Assembly: GCF_016888515.1 (NCBI RefSeq)
Contig: NZ_JAFEJK010000001.1
Location: 1,707,475-1,771,474, forward strand
Direction: 5' to 3'
DNA length: 64,000 bases
Source: Shimia biformata
Lineage (GTDB): Bacteria; Pseudomonadota; Alphaproteobacteria; Rhodobacterales; Rhodobacteraceae
Numbering within the stretch: position 1 is the stretch's first letter; every line of letters begins with the position of its first letter. Under the pieces are notes generated by a model. It was not told where the DNA came from, made no database searches, and saw only the letters and a program-made list of their open reading frames with translations. The translations under genes were made by a program, and so were the position numbers. Shown piece by piece: positions 8,092-17,697 of this stretch.

Positions 8092-9537
8092 ATGACAACA
8101 CTTGAACAACATCACGTGCCACACGGCGGCACGATGGACCCGGAAGGCACTGGCACGCTGAACCCGGTTGGCGCCGACGAAAAGACTTGGGGATGGTTCG
8201 CGATCTTCAATATCTGGGCCAATGATGTGCAATCGCTGTTTGGCTATTCACTGGTCGCGTCGCTGTTCATTTCCTATGGCGTCGGCGGCTGGACGGCCTT
8301 TGCCGCGCTGGTTGTGGCCGGGCTTTTTGTCATGTGGATGGTCAACCTCTCGGGCGCCGCGGGCGAGAAATACGGCATCCCCTATCCGGTTCTGGCACGC
8401 GCCAGCCTTGGCACGTCGGGCGCGAAACTGCCGGCGGTTCTGCGGGCGACGGTGGCGGTGTTCTGGTACGGCGTTCAGGTCTATTTCGCCTCGACCGCGC
8501 TGGCCTTGCTGATCCATTCGGTCACCGGCATCGGTGGCGGCGCCGAATATCTTGGTCTGACCGTGGTGGACTGGGTGTCCTTCCTGCTGGTCTGGGCCTT
8601 TCACATCGTCATTTTCTGGCGCGGGATGAACTGGGTCGAAACCTTCCTCAACATTGCCGGGCCGTTTGTCTACCTCGTGATGATCGGCCTTGTCATCGTG
8701 CTGTGGCAGCGGTCGGACGGGCAGCTTCTGTCGGCCACGGCGACGATCTTTGCCAATCCCGAAGGCACCGTCTGGACCGAGTTCAAGGGCTTCATCGCCA
8801 TCGTCGGCACCATGGTCGCCTATTTCGCGGCGGTGATGATCAACTTCTCGGATTTCTCGCGCTATGCCAAGGACCGCCCGGCCATGGTTAAAGGCAACCT
8901 TGCCGGCCTGCCGTTCAACATGATCCTGTTCTCGGCGCTGGCGCTTCTGACCACCGGCGGCGCGGCGGTGGTGTTCGGCGAAGAGATCACCAATCCGACG
9001 GAAATCGTCGAACGCACCGACAGCGTGCTCTTGGGGATCATCGCCGCTATCACCTTCTTTGCCGCCACGGTGGGCATCAACCTGGTGGCCAACTTCATCC
9101 CGGCGGTGAACGGGATCGCCAACCTGAAGCCGGAGAAGATCAGTTTCCGCGCGGCCGGGCTGATTACTTCGGTCTTTGCACTGGTCATCGGCGGTCTGTG
9201 GGTCAGCTTCATTTCGTCGGTCGGCATCAGCGGGTTCGTCAATACGCTGGGCGCGACGCTGGCCCCGATCTTCGGCATCATGATCGTGGACTACTACCTG
9301 CACCGCAAGGAAGAGCTGGTGCTGGATGACCTCTATGACATGGACGGCGGCACCTATCATTTCGACAATGGTTGGAACGGTGTCGCGGTAAAGGCCTTTG
9401 CCGTCGCCGCGATCTTCTCGGTGGCGACGGTCTGGGTGCCGTGGTTCGAGGTGCTGTCCGGCTATAACTGGATCATCGGCGCCGTTCTGGGCGGGGTCAT
9501 TTACGACCGGCTGGTCAAGGCAAAACAATTGGCCTGA
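8092..9537 (+). CDS. NCS1-family permease inside the bhc cluster
   Basis: A 481-residue membrane protein with about 12 predicted helices, resembling the NCS1 nucleobase/hydantoin/allantoin:cation symporters (TWGWFAIFNIWANDVQSLFGY at the start of helix 1, NFSDFSRYAKD mid-protein, MIVDYYLHRKEEL near the end). The frame opens earlier at 7942, but ATG 8092 with AAAGGAAG just upstream fits the family N-terminus. It sits between bhcC and bhcD and points the same way, so it is probably coexpressed. The substrate is unknown; allantoin, a hydantoin or another nitrogenous precursor of glyoxylate/glycine would fit the neighbouring ureidoglycine aminohydrolase. The 201-base spacer before it contains a T6 run at 7999-8004 after a weak stem. 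Confidence 0.85.
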   Translation: MTTLEQHHVPHGGTMDPEGTGTLNPVGADEKTWGWFAIFNIWANDVQSLFGYSLVASLFISYGVGGWTAFAALVVAGLFVMWMVNLSGAAGEKYGIPYPVLARASLGTSGAKLPAVLRATVAVFWYGVQVYFASTALALLIHSVTGIGGGAEYLGLTVVDWVSFLLVWAFHIVIFWRGMNWVETFLNIAGPFVYLVMIGLVIVLWQRSDGQLLSATATIFANPEGTVWTEFKGFIAIVGTMVAYFAAVMINFSDFSRYAKDRPAMVKGNLAGLPFNMILFSALALLTTGGAAVVFGEEITNPTEIVERTDSVLLGIIAAITFFAATVGINLVANFIPAVNGIANLKPEKISFRAAGLITSVFALVIGGLWVSFISSVGISGFVNTLGATLAPIFGIMIVDYYLHRKEELVLDDLYDMDGGTYHFDNGWNGVAVKAFAVAAIFSVATVWVPWFEVLSGYNWIIGAVLGGVIYDRLVKAKQLA

Positions 9538-9563
9538 CGACCTCCGTCGCAAGGCCACAATCC

Positions 9564-9586
9564 GCGCCCCGGCCCGGTCGGGGCGC
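9564..9586 (+). other. Hairpin in the NCS1 permease-bhcD spacer
   Basis: GCGCCCCG (9564-9571) pairs perfectly with CGGGGCGC (9579-9586) around a 7-base loop, and no T-run follows. It is the second hairpin-bearing spacer in the bhc transcript and may tune bhcD message levels. The bhcD ribosome site GGAAGGAG lies just after it. Confidence 0.55.
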
Positions 9587-9613
9587 ACCCAAAACGGAAG
9601 GAGAGCAGGGACC

Positions 9614-10579
9614 ATGTGGATCGTGCCTGAAAGCGAGATTGCGGCCCTGGTGTCGCGCGAGGCGGCGTTTGATGCGGTCGAAAAGGTGTTCGCGGCCATG
9701 GCCTCGGGCGAGGCGCGGAATTTCCCTGTCGTGCGCGAGGCGCTGGGCCACGAGAACGCGCTTTATGGCTTCAAGGGCGGGTTCGACGCGGCGGGTGGCG
9801 CGCTGGGCCTCAAGGCGGGCGGATACTGGCCGCACAACCTTGAACGGCGCGGGCTGATTAACCACCAGTCCACCGTGTTCCTGTTCGACCCCGACACGGG
9901 CCGCGTGTCCGCGATGGTGGGCGGCAACCTTCTGACCGCGCTGCGCACTGCGGCGGCATCATCCGTGTCCATTGCCCATCTTGCCCGCAAGGACGCAAAG
10001 GTCATGGGCATGGTCGGTGCCGGGCACCAATCCGTGTTTCAGCTGCGCGCCGCGCTGGAACAGAGGGATTTCGACAAGGTGATCGGCTGGAACCTGCATC
10101 CCGAACACCTGTCGCGTCTGGAAGAGGTCGCATCCGAAAAAGGGCTGCCGTTCGAGGCGGTCCCGCTGGAAGGGCTGAAAGAGGCGGATGTGATCATCAC
10201 CATCACCTCAAGCTTCGACGCCATCCTGACCACCGACCACGTCAGCCCCGGCACCCATATCGCCGCCATGGGCACCGATACCAAGGGCAAGCAGGAACTG
10301 TCCGCCGATCTGGTCGCGGCGGCCACGGTTTTTACCGACGAGGTGGCGCAATCGGTCTCGATCGGCGAGGCGCAGCATGCCGTTCTGGGGGGGCTGATCG
10401 GCGAGGGCGACATCACCGAAGTCGGGGCCGTCATCAACGGCGCCGCACCGGGCCGCGTCAGCGCCGACCAGATCACCCTGTTTGACGGCACCGGCGTCGG
10501 GTTGCAGGACCTTGCGGTGGCCGCCTCGGTGGTCGAGTTGGCTATTGCAAAAGGTGTAGCGATCGAAGTTGCGGTCTAG
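9614..10579 (+). CDS. bhcD: BhcD, iminosuccinate reductase
   Basis: A 321-residue protein of the ornithine cyclodeaminase/mu-crystallin family. In the cycle it reduces iminosuccinate with NAD(P)H to L-aspartate, regenerating the amino donor for BhcA. GMVGAGHQSVFQLRAA is the Rossmann dinucleotide-binding loop (about residues 135-150). GGFDAAGGALGLKAGGYWP and HQSTVFLFDPDTGRVSAMV are the family's substrate-domain segments. The start ATG 9614 is chosen for the GGAAGGAG at 9596-9603 and the family N-terminus, although the frame is open from 9398. Ornithine cyclodeaminase is the usual automatic name but is unlikely here because the other three cycle enzymes precede it. Confidence 0.93.
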   Translation: MWIVPESEIAALVSREAAFDAVEKVFAAMASGEARNFPVVREALGHENALYGFKGGFDAAGGALGLKAGGYWPHNLERRGLINHQSTVFLFDPDTGRVSAMVGGNLLTALRTAAASSVSIAHLARKDAKVMGMVGAGHQSVFQLRAALEQRDFDKVIGWNLHPEHLSRLEEVASEKGLPFEAVPLEGLKEADVIITITSSFDAILTTDHVSPGTHIAAMGTDTKGKQELSADLVAAATVFTDEVAQSVSIGEAQHAVLGGLIGEGDITEVGAVINGAAPGRVSADQITLFDGTGVGLQDLAVAASVVELAIAKGVAIEVAV

Positions 10580-10651
10580 GGCATTCTGGGCTGGTCATTT
10601 GCCCGCGAAACGGGTGAAGTGGCGGTCCTACATGTCACGCGGGAACAGGCA

Positions 10652-11650
10652 ATGACCACAGCTCCGATCCGGGTATTCATCAACGGGTTCGGCCGCATCG
10701 GGCGGACCCTTTTGCGCATCCACGCCAAGGGCGGGTTCGACGATATCGAGATCGTTGGCGTCAACGACATCGAGGACCTGGAGACCTGCGCCTATCTCTT
10801 TGAATATGACAGCGTGTTCGGGGTCTATCCGGGCAGCGTCGAAACGCGGGATGGCGCGCTGGTCGTCGATGGCCGCGCGATCCCCTTCCATGGCAGGGCG
10901 GATATCGCCGGGATGGATCTTTCCGGCGTCGACCTTGTGCTGGAATGCACCGGCATGGCCGGAACCCGCACCGTGGCCGAGCGCGGCCTGCGCGCCGGGG
11001 CCGGGGCGGTGCTGATTTCCGGCCCCTCGGACGAGGCCGACGTGACCGTGGTTCTGGGGGCAAACGAAGACGACCTGAAAGACCACCGCATCGTGTCCAA
11101 CGCCAGTTGCACCACCAACGCGCTGGCGCCGCTGTTGAAGCTGCTGGATGCCCGGTTCGGCCTGATCTCGGGACATATGACCACGGTGCATTGCTATACC
11201 GGCAGCCAGCCCACGGTGGACAAGCCGCGCGGCGACCACGTGCGCAGCCGGGCGGCGGCGCTGTCGATGGTGCCGACGACCACAAGCGCGCAGAAACTGA
11301 TCGGGGATGTGCTGCCGCATCTGGCGGGGCGGGTCGAGGCACGCGCCGTCCGGGTGCCGACCGCCTCGGTCTCGGCCATCGACCTGACCATCCAGACCGA
11401 ACGTGCCGCCGACGTGACTTCGGTCAATGCGCTTCTGCGCGAGGCGGCGCAAAGCGGGCGGGTGCTTGGCTGGACCGAAAAACCGCTTGTTTCAACGGAT
11501 TTGCGGGCGCGGCCCGAGTCGCTCATAGTGGCGGGGCGCGAAACATCCCTGTCGGTCGGCGGCCTGCTGCGGGTCTTTGGCTGGTATGACAATGAATGGG
11601 GCTTTTCCAACCGCATGTTGGACATGGCCCGCCTGATGGGACGGCGATAG
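10652..11650 (+). CDS. gap: Type I glyceraldehyde-3-phosphate dehydrogenase
   Basis: A 332-residue GAPDH. It oxidises glyceraldehyde 3-phosphate to 1,3-bisphosphoglycerate with NAD(P)+, or runs the reverse in gluconeogenesis. INGFGRIGRTLLR is the nucleotide-binding loop, SNASCTTNALAP the catalytic site (Cys153), TVHCYTGSQPTVD the region of the partner histidine, and WYDNEWGFSNRM the C-terminal signature. It starts 72 bases after bhcD and precedes maeB by 31 bases, all in one direction. The placement suggests a gluconeogenic role when cells grow on C2 compounds. Erythrose-4-phosphate dehydrogenase is a less likely alternative. Confidence 0.88.
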   Translation: MTTAPIRVFINGFGRIGRTLLRIHAKGGFDDIEIVGVNDIEDLETCAYLFEYDSVFGVYPGSVETRDGALVVDGRAIPFHGRADIAGMDLSGVDLVLECTGMAGTRTVAERGLRAGAGAVLISGPSDEADVTVVLGANEDDLKDHRIVSNASCTTNALAPLLKLLDARFGLISGHMTTVHCYTGSQPTVDKPRGDHVRSRAAALSMVPTTTSAQKLIGDVLPHLAGRVEARAVRVPTASVSAIDLTIQTERAADVTSVNALLREAAQSGRVLGWTEKPLVSTDLRARPESLIVAGRETSLSVGGLLRVFGWYDNEWGFSNRMLDMARLMGRR

Positions 11651-11681
11651 CCGGTCCGCACGTGATTTGAGGGAGGGTTCA

Positions 11682-13955
11682 ATGCCGGATCACAAGGCGC
11701 AAAGCGACCGCGAGGCCGCACTTTATTATCACGAATTCCCGAAACCCGGTAAGCTTGAGATCCGCGCGACCAAGCCCATGACCACGGGCCGCGACCTCAG
11801 CCGCGCCTATTCTCCGGGGGTGGCGGAAGCCTGCCTTGAGATCGAGAAAAACCCGGCCGATGCCGCGCGTTACACGTCCAAGGCAAACCTTGTTGCGGTG
11901 ATCTCGAACGGCACGGCGGTTCTTGGTCTTGGCAATATCGGGGCGCAGGCCTCGAAGCCGGTGATGGAAGGCAAGGCGGTCCTGTTCAAGAAGTTTGCCG
12001 GGATCGACTGTTTCGACATCGAGGTGAACGAAACCGACCCCGAGAAACTGGCCGATCTCGTGGCCCGGCTTGAGCCGACCTTTGGCGCGGTGAACCTTGA
12101 GGACATCAAGGCGCCGGATTGCTTCCTGGTCGAGAAGCTTTGCAAGGAACGGATGAACATACCCGTTTTTCATGACGACCAGCACGGCACCGCGATCGTT
12201 GCCTCAGCTGCGGCCTATAACGCATTGATTGTCGCCAAGAAAAAGGCCGAGGACATCAAGGTTGTGGCGCTTGGTGCGGGGGCGGCAGGGATTGCCTGTC
12301 TCAAGATGCTGATGACCATGGGGGTCAGGCATGAAAACATCCTGATGCTGGACTCCAAGGGCGTGGTTCACACCCAAAGGAACGACCTGACGCCGGAAAA
12401 GGCCGAGTTCGCGCAAGCCACCGACAAGCGCACCACGCTTGAGGCGATGGAGGGGGCGGACCTGTTCCTGGGCGTGTCCGGGCCGGGGTTGCTGACGCAA
12501 GAGATGGTGCGGCAGATGGCGGACAATCCGATCATATTCGCACTGGCCAACCCGACGCCGGAAATCATGCCCGAAGAGGCACGCGAGGCGGCGCCGAACG
12601 CGCTGATTGCCACCGGGCGCAGCGACTACCCCAACCAGGTCAACAATGTGCTGTGCTTCCCGTTCATCTTCCGGGGGGCGCTGGATGTCGGCGCAACCGA
12701 GATCAACGACGCGATGAAACTGGCCTGCGTCGAGGCCATTGCCCGCATCGCGCGGGAAACCACCTCGGCCGAGGTTGGTGTTGCCTATCGCGGTGAGACA
12801 CTGAATTTCGGACCCGATTACCTGATCCCGAAACCCTTTGATCCCAGGCTGTTACCGGTCATTGCTCATGCGGTTGCCAAGGCCGCGATCGATTCGGGCG
12901 TGGCCACGCGCGAGATTGATCTTGACGCTTACAAAGCCCAGCTTGAGGCCCAGATCTTCCGCTCGTCGATGATCATGCGCCCGGTCTTCGAGGCCGCCCG
13001 CGCCAGCCATCGCCGGGTGGTCTTTGCCGAAGGTGAGGACGAGCGCGTGCTGCGTGCGGCGCAGGCGCTGATCGAGGAATCGGGTGACATGCCGGTGCTG
13101 ATCGGTCGGCCTGAAGTCATCGACATGCGCATCGAACGGGCTGGGCTGAAGATCAGGCCGGGCGAGGATTTCGAACTGGTGAACCCCGAAAGCGATGCCC
13201 GCTTCCGTGACTACTGGAAAACCTATCACGGCATCATGCGGCGGCGCGGGGTGACGCCGGATCTGGCCAAGGCGATCATTCGCACCAACACCACCGCCAT
13301 TGCCGCCGTCGCGGTGCATCGCGGCGATGCCGACGCGATGATCTGCGGCACCTTTGGCGAGTATCGCTGGCACCTCAACTATGTCACGCAAGTGCTTGCA
13401 AACAAAAACCTTCGTCCGCAGGGGGCCATGTCGCTGATGATCCTCGACAAGGGGCCGCTGTTTGTCGCCGACACCCATATCCATATCGAGCCAACACCCG
13501 AACAGGTGGCCCAGACCGTGCGCGCCTGCGCCCGCCATGTGCGCCGTTTCGGGGTGGAACCGAAAGTCGCGCTGTGTTCGGGGTCGCAATTCGGAAATCT
13601 CGACAGCCGGTCAGGTCAGGTCATGCGCGATGCGCTGGAACTGTTGGATCAGCAGGAGATGGATTTCGAATACGAGGGCGAGATGCAGACCGATGCCGCC
13701 CTTGACCCCGAACTGCGCGAAAGGTTGTTCCCGGATGGGCGGCTGACCGGCAAGGCCAACGTGCTGGTCTATTCCAACACTGACGCGGCGGGCGCGACAC
13801 GCAACGTTCTGAAGGCGGTGGCGGACGGGCTGGAGGTTGGTCCGATCCTGATGGGCATGGGCAACCGCGCCCATATCGCGACGCCGTCGATCACCGTGCG
13901 GGGGCTGCTGAACATGGCGGCGCTGGCGCGGACGGAAGTGTCGCATTACGGGTAA
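11682..13955 (+). CDS. maeB: MaeB-type NADP-dependent malic enzyme with phosphotransacetylase-like domain
   Basis: A 757-residue two-domain protein. Residues 1 to about 425 form the malic enzyme ([26 protein letters not shown] for NADP binding); from about 427 follows a phosphotransacetylase-like domain ([35 protein letters not shown]) that in MaeB proteins regulates rather than transfers acetyl groups. It converts malate to pyruvate, CO2 and NADPH. GGGAGGG at 11671-11677 marks ATG 11682. Downstream of bhcABCD it offers an outlet from the C4 acids made by the cycle to pyruvate. Confidence 0.92.
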   Translation: MPDHKAQSDREAALYYHEFPKPGKLEIRATKPMTTGRDLSRAYSPGVAEACLEIEKNPADAARYTSKANLVAVISNGTAVLGLGNIGAQASKPVMEGKAVLFKKFAGIDCFDIEVNETDPEKLADLVARLEPTFGAVNLEDIKAPDCFLVEKLCKERMNIPVFHDDQHGTAIVASAAAYNALIVAKKKAEDIKVVALGAGAAGIACLKMLMTMGVRHENILMLDSKGVVHTQRNDLTPEKAEFAQATDKRTTLEAMEGADLFLGVSGPGLLTQEMVRQMADNPIIFALANPTPEIMPEEAREAAPNALIATGRSDYPNQVNNVLCFPFIFRGALDVGATEINDAMKLACVEAIARIARETTSAEVGVAYRGETLNFGPDYLIPKPFDPRLLPVIAHAVAKAAIDSGVATREIDLDAYKAQLEAQIFRSSMIMRPVFEAARASHRRVVFAEGEDERVLRAAQALIEESGDMPVLIGRPEVIDMRIERAGLKIRPGEDFELVNPESDARFRDYWKTYHGIMRRRGVTPDLAKAIIRTNTTAIAAVAVHRGDADAMICGTFGEYRWHLNYVTQVLANKNLRPQGAMSLMILDKGPLFVADTHIHIEPTPEQVAQTVRACARHVRRFGVEPKVALCSGSQFGNLDSRSGQVMRDALELLDQQEMDFEYEGEMQTDAALDPELRERLFPDGRLTGKANVLVYSNTDAAGATRNVLKAVADGLEVGPILMGMGNRAHIATPSITVRGLLNMAALARTEVSHYG

Positions 13956-13961
13956 GACAGT

Positions 13962-13983
13962 CGCCCGGCGGCAACGCCGGGCG
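13962..13983. terminator. GNRA-loop hairpin between maeB and the SLC13 gene
   Basis: CGCCCGGCG (13962-13970) and CGCCGGGCG (13975-13983) form a perfect 9-bp stem around a GCAA tetraloop, in the 43-base gap between convergent genes. It lacks a T-run, so it may be a processing stop or work as a two-way barrier rather than a classical terminator. Confidence 0.55.
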
Positions 13984-13998
13984 CTGCCCTTGAGCATT

Positions 13999-15771
13999 TC
14001 ACAACGGCCAGAACACCAATATCGCCGGGATCGACACGGCAACCACGATCACCTCAAGCGGCAGGCCCATACGCCAGTAATCGCCAAAGGAATAGCCGCC
14101 GGGCCCAAGGATCAGCGTGTTGTTCTTGTGTCCAATCGGGGTCAGGAAGGCCGAGGACGCCGCCACCGCCACCGCCATCAGGAATGGATCGGCTGACACG
14201 CCCAAGGACGCGGCCATCTGGATACCCACGGGTGCGGCGACAATTGTGGTGGCGGTGTTGTTCAGCACATCCGACAGGGTCATCGTCACCACCATCAGCA
14301 CCGTCAGCACGACCCAGGCCGGCATGCCCGCCGTCAGCCCCACCAGCGACTCGGCGATCAGCTTGGTGCCGCCAGCCGTCTCCAGCGCCGCGCCCAGCGG
14401 GATCATCGACCCCAGAAGCACGACAACCGGCCATTCGATCTGGTCGTATAGTTCGGCAATTGGCACGACCTTCATCAGCACATAGGCCACCACCACGAAA
14501 CCCAGCGCGATGGGCAGATAGATCAGCCCCACCGATGCCGCCACCACCGCCGCGACAAAGACACCGATTGCCGCCCAGGTCTTGGTATTGGCCGTCACCA
14601 CCAACCCACGTTCCGCCAGCGGCAGGCAGCCCAGCCAGTCCACCACATCGGCGCGGCGGTCCTTGGGGACCAGCAAAAGCAGGATATCGCCGGGCTGGAT
14701 CACCTCGCGGCGGATCTGTTTCGTGATGCGCTTGCCCTGCCGGGAAATGCCCATCAGCACCGACCCCATGCGCCACGGCAGCCCCAGCGACAGGGCGGTC
14801 TTGCCCGCAATGCGCGAGGTTTCCGAGACCACGACCTCGATCACATCCAGCCCGTCGGCGGCGGCCTTCAGCTTTTCCTCGCGCTTTTCGTCGGCGAAAT
14901 CCAACGACAGCGCGGCGCGGAACTCGTCCAGCGCCTCGGGCGTCGCCTCAAGGACAAGGATGTCCCCGGCCTGAAGCGCGACGCGGCGGGCGTTGCCATA
15001 AAGCCGCTTGCCCGCGCGGATCACCCCCAGCAGCGCGACGTCTGCTTCATCGGCCTGGGTTTGCAGCTCGCCAAAGCGCTTGTCGATCAGCTTGCTTTCC
15101 TTGGGGACCGTCAGTTCGGCCATGTATTGCGCGATATCGGCGACCTCCGCCCCGGCATCGCCGCGTTTCGGGATCAGCCGCCAGCCAATGAGCGAGACAA
15201 AGATCAACCCCGCAATCGCCGCCAGCCCGCCCACGGGGGCAAAATCGAACATCCGGTAAGGCGCGCCGATGGCGTCTTCGCGGATCGCGGCGATGATGAT
15301 GTTCGGCGGCGTGCCGATCAGCGTCGCCATGCCGCCAAGGATGGTGGCGAATGAAAGCGGCATCAGTGACAGGCCCGGGCTGCGCCCCGCCTTGCGTGCC
15401 GTCTGGATATCGACCGGCATCAACAGCGCCAGCGCCGCGACGTTGTTCATGAAGGCCGACAGCACAGCGCCGATCCCGCCCATCAGCGCGATATGGCTGC
15501 CAAGACCACGGGCGCTGTCAACCAGCGTGCGGGTGATCAACAGGACCGCCCCCGACCGCACCAGCCCCGCCGAGACCACCAGCACCAGCGCGACAACCAC
15601 CGTTGCCGGATGGCCGAAACCTGAAAACGCGTCCTTCACGGGCACCACGCCCAGAACCACTCCGGTCAGAAGTGCGGTGAAGGCCACAAGGTCATAGCGG
15701 AATCGCCCCCACAGAAGCAGGCCGAAAACCGCACCGAAAAGCGAAAAAAGAATGATTTGATCTGTCGTCAT
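13999..15771 (-). CDS. SLC13 (DASS)-type permease with two RCK_C (TrkA-C) domains
   Basis: A 590-residue inner-membrane transporter. An N-terminal helix bundle (about 1-200) includes SAFMNNVAALALLMP and LIGTPPNIIIAAIRE, the two repeat motifs of SLC13-type anion:sodium symporters. Two soluble TrkA-C domains follow (about 205-290 and 305-390; each ends with a PGDILLLL-type segment). A second membrane half then repeats the motifs (SDVLNNTATTIVAAP, TPIGHKNNTLILG). Bacterial members of this architecture are linked to sulfate or dicarboxylate uptake. The substrate cannot be fixed, though dicarboxylate would suit the malic enzyme next to it. It converges on maeB. Confidence 0.85.
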   Translation of the reverse strand: MTTDQIILFSLFGAVFGLLLWGRFRYDLVAFTALLTGVVLGVVPVKDAFSGFGHPATVVVALVLVVSAGLVRSGAVLLITRTLVDSARGLGSHIALMGGIGAVLSAFMNNVAALALLMPVDIQTARKAGRSPGLSLMPLSFATILGGMATLIGTPPNIIIAAIREDAIGAPYRMFDFAPVGGLAAIAGLIFVSLIGWRLIPKRGDAGAEVADIAQYMAELTVPKESKLIDKRFGELQTQADEADVALLGVIRAGKRLYGNARRVALQAGDILVLEATPEALDEFRAALSLDFADEKREEKLKAAADGLDVIEVVVSETSRIAGKTALSLGLPWRMGSVLMGISRQGKRITKQIRREVIQPGDILLLLVPKDRRADVVDWLGCLPLAERGLVVTANTKTWAAIGVFVAAVVAASVGLIYLPIALGFVVVAYVLMKVVPIAELYDQIEWPVVVLLGSMIPLGAALETAGGTKLIAESLVGLTAGMPAWVVLTVLMVVTMTLSDVLNNTATTIVAAPVGIQMAASLGVSADPFLMAVAVAASSAFLTPIGHKNNTLILGPGGYSFGDYWRMGLPLEVIVVAVSIPAILVFWPL

Positions 15772-15891
15772 GGCGCGAGGTTAGCGTCTTCCTTTCCCGC
15801 TGACGACCATGATTTTTCGTGCCCGCTTGAACACCCCATATGCGCTGGTCTATATGGGGCGGAACCTGAAAAACACGACAGGACGTGACGT

Positions 15892-16641
15892 ATGGCCGGC
15901 CATAGTAAATGGGCAAATATTCAGCATCGCAAAGGGCGTCAGGACGCCGCGCGCAGCAAGCTGTTTTCGAAGCTTTCCAAGGAAATCACCGTCGCCGCCA
16001 AGATGGGCGACCCGGACCCGGACAAGAACCCGCGTCTGCGTCTGGCGGTGAAGGAAGCCAAGGGCCAGTCGATGCCCAAGGACAATATCGAACGCGCGAT
16101 CAAGAAGGCGATCGGCGGCGAGGGCGACGCCTATGAGGAAATCCGTTACGAAGGCTATGGCCCCAACGGGGTGGCGGTGATCGTCGAGGCGATGACCGAC
16201 AACCGCAACCGCACCGCGTCGACCGTGCGCTCGACCTTTTCCAAGAACGGCGGCAATCTGGGCGAGACCGGGTCCGTCGGCTTCATGTTCGAACGCAAGG
16301 GCGAGGTGGTCTATCCCGCCAGCGCCGGTGACGCCGACACCATTATGATGGCCGCGATCGAGGCCGGGGCCGAGGATGTCGAAAGCTCGGAAGACGGGCA
16401 TTACATCTGGTGTGCGGACACGGACCTCAACGACGTCTCGACCGCGCTTGAGGCGGAACTGGGCGAATCCGACGCCACCCGTCTGGTGTGGAAGCCGACC
16501 ACCACGACCGAGCTGGACCTTGACGGAATGCAGAAACTGATGCGCCTGATCGAGGCGCTTGAGGATGACGACGACATTCAGCGCGTGACGGCCAATTTCG
16601 AAGCCTCCGACGAGGTCATGGAGCAGCTTGGCGCCGAGTGA
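15892..16641 (+). CDS. yebC: YebC/PmpR-family protein
   Basis: A 249-residue YebC-family protein with the hallmark start [18 protein letters not shown] and the segment [14 protein letters not shown]. Members of this cytosolic three-domain family act either as DNA-binding transcription regulators (PmpR type) or in relieving ribosome pausing at proline stretches. Which role applies here is not visible. It stands alone, 120 bases downstream of the divergent SLC13 gene, and is followed by a strong terminator. The usual partner genes (ruvC, ruvA) are absent. Confidence 0.95.
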   Translation: MAGHSKWANIQHRKGRQDAARSKLFSKLSKEITVAAKMGDPDPDKNPRLRLAVKEAKGQSMPKDNIERAIKKAIGGEGDAYEEIRYEGYGPNGVAVIVEAMTDNRNRTASTVRSTFSKNGGNLGETGSVGFMFERKGEVVYPASAGDADTIMMAAIEAGAEDVESSEDGHYIWCADTDLNDVSTALEAELGESDATRLVWKPTTTTELDLDGMQKLMRLIEALEDDDDIQRVTANFEASDEVMEQLGAE

Positions 16642-16659
16642 TCCGGTCCTGAAACGTCA

Positions 16660-16691
16660 AAAAGCGGCGTCCCGTCTGGGGCGCCGTTTTC
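16660..16691 (+). terminator. Rho-independent terminator after yebC
   Basis: The stem CGGCGTCCC / GGGGCGCCG (one G-U pair) with loop GTCT is preceded by a short A-run and followed by TTTT. It lies 18 bases after the yebC stop. The flanking A and T runs mean it could also serve the oppositely directed argP-like gene, which ends 10 bases beyond. Confidence 0.8.
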
Positions 16692-16700
16692 ATTGGGGGG

Positions 16701-17588
16701 TCAGTCGGGAATGGCCAATCCCCGCCGCGCCGCCCGCCGCACCGCGCGACCCAGCGGGTCCAGAACGTCGCGCAACAGGCGGGTGCTTTGCCAGAACAGC
16801 GGCACGTCCAGCGTGACACCGGGCACCAGTTCGACCAATGTCCCCTGTGTCAGGTGATCCGCCACCAGCGGCGCGGGGTTCATGCCCCATCCCATGCCCA
16901 GCAAGCAGGCGGTGACAAAACCCTGTGACGAGGGCAGGCCGTGGTTGCCCGGCGCGACGCTTTTGCCGGTCACGGTCCTGATCCAGCGCGCCTGCAACTC
17001 GTCCTTTTCGTCATAGCGCAGGGCGGGGGCGGCGTGGATGGCGGGGGCGGTGACCCCGTCGGGGAACCACCGCGCGACGTAGTCCGGGCTGGCCGTGGCG
17101 TGATAGCGCAACGTCCCCAGCGGCCGGATATCGCAGCCTGCCACCGCGCGGGGCAGGGCGGTCACGGCGGCGGCGACCTCGCCGCGTCTGAGCCAGTCGG
17201 CCGAGAACTCCTGATCGTCGACCACCACGTCAAACAGAATGCCCTCGATCCCCGAAAGCGCGGGCAGGAACCATGTCGCCAGGCTGTCGGCATTGACCGC
17301 GACGCGCACCCGCGCCGGACCACCCGGCGACAGCGCGGCGATGTCGCGGGCAAGCTGCGCCTCAAGCAGGCCGACATGGTTGGCATGGGCGGCGATGCGG
17401 CGGCCTGTCTCGGTGCCGGTGCAGGGGCTGCCACGGCGGACAAGGATCGTCCCGACCCGGTCCTCAAGCGCCTTCAGCCGCTGCGACACCGCCCCCTGTG
17501 TCAGGCCAAGATCCCGCGCTGCGGCCTCGAAACTGCCGGTTTCCAGAATGGCGGCAAGGGTGGCGACGTGACGGGGGTCGAGTTGCAT
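16701..17588 (-). CDS. argP: ArgP/IciA-type LysR regulator
   Basis: A 295-residue LysR-type regulator with an N-terminal winged helix (ILETGSFEAAARDLGLTQGAVSQRLKALED, about residues 14-43) and a periplasmic-binding-like effector domain. ArgP proteins sense lysine/arginine and activate the basic amino acid exporter gene argO; here the divergent neighbour is exactly such an exporter, 109 bases away. The reading frame extends upstream to 17900, but the ATG at 17588 gives the canonical N-terminus MQLDPRHVATLAAILETGSF. Identification is by family resemblance and the argP-argO arrangement. Confidence 0.87.
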   Translation of the reverse strand: MQLDPRHVATLAAILETGSFEAAARDLGLTQGAVSQRLKALEDRVGTILVRRGSPCTGTETGRRIAAHANHVGLLEAQLARDIAALSPGGPARVRVAVNADSLATWFLPALSGIEGILFDVVVDDQEFSADWLRRGEVAAAVTALPRAVAGCDIRPLGTLRYHATASPDYVARWFPDGVTAPAIHAAPALRYDEKDELQARWIRTVTGKSVAPGNHGLPSSQGFVTACLLGMGWGMNPAPLVADHLTQGTLVELVPGVTLDVPLFWQSTRLLRDVLDPLGRAVRRAARRGLAIPD

Positions 17589-17697
17589 TAAAGTTCCTAA
17601 TGATAGGTCAGAAGGTTTAAATTGCTTAAACAAGATCGCCGCAGTAGGCAATCCCGGCGACCACGGGCGTGCAGGCAACAGAAAGGCAATACGCGGC

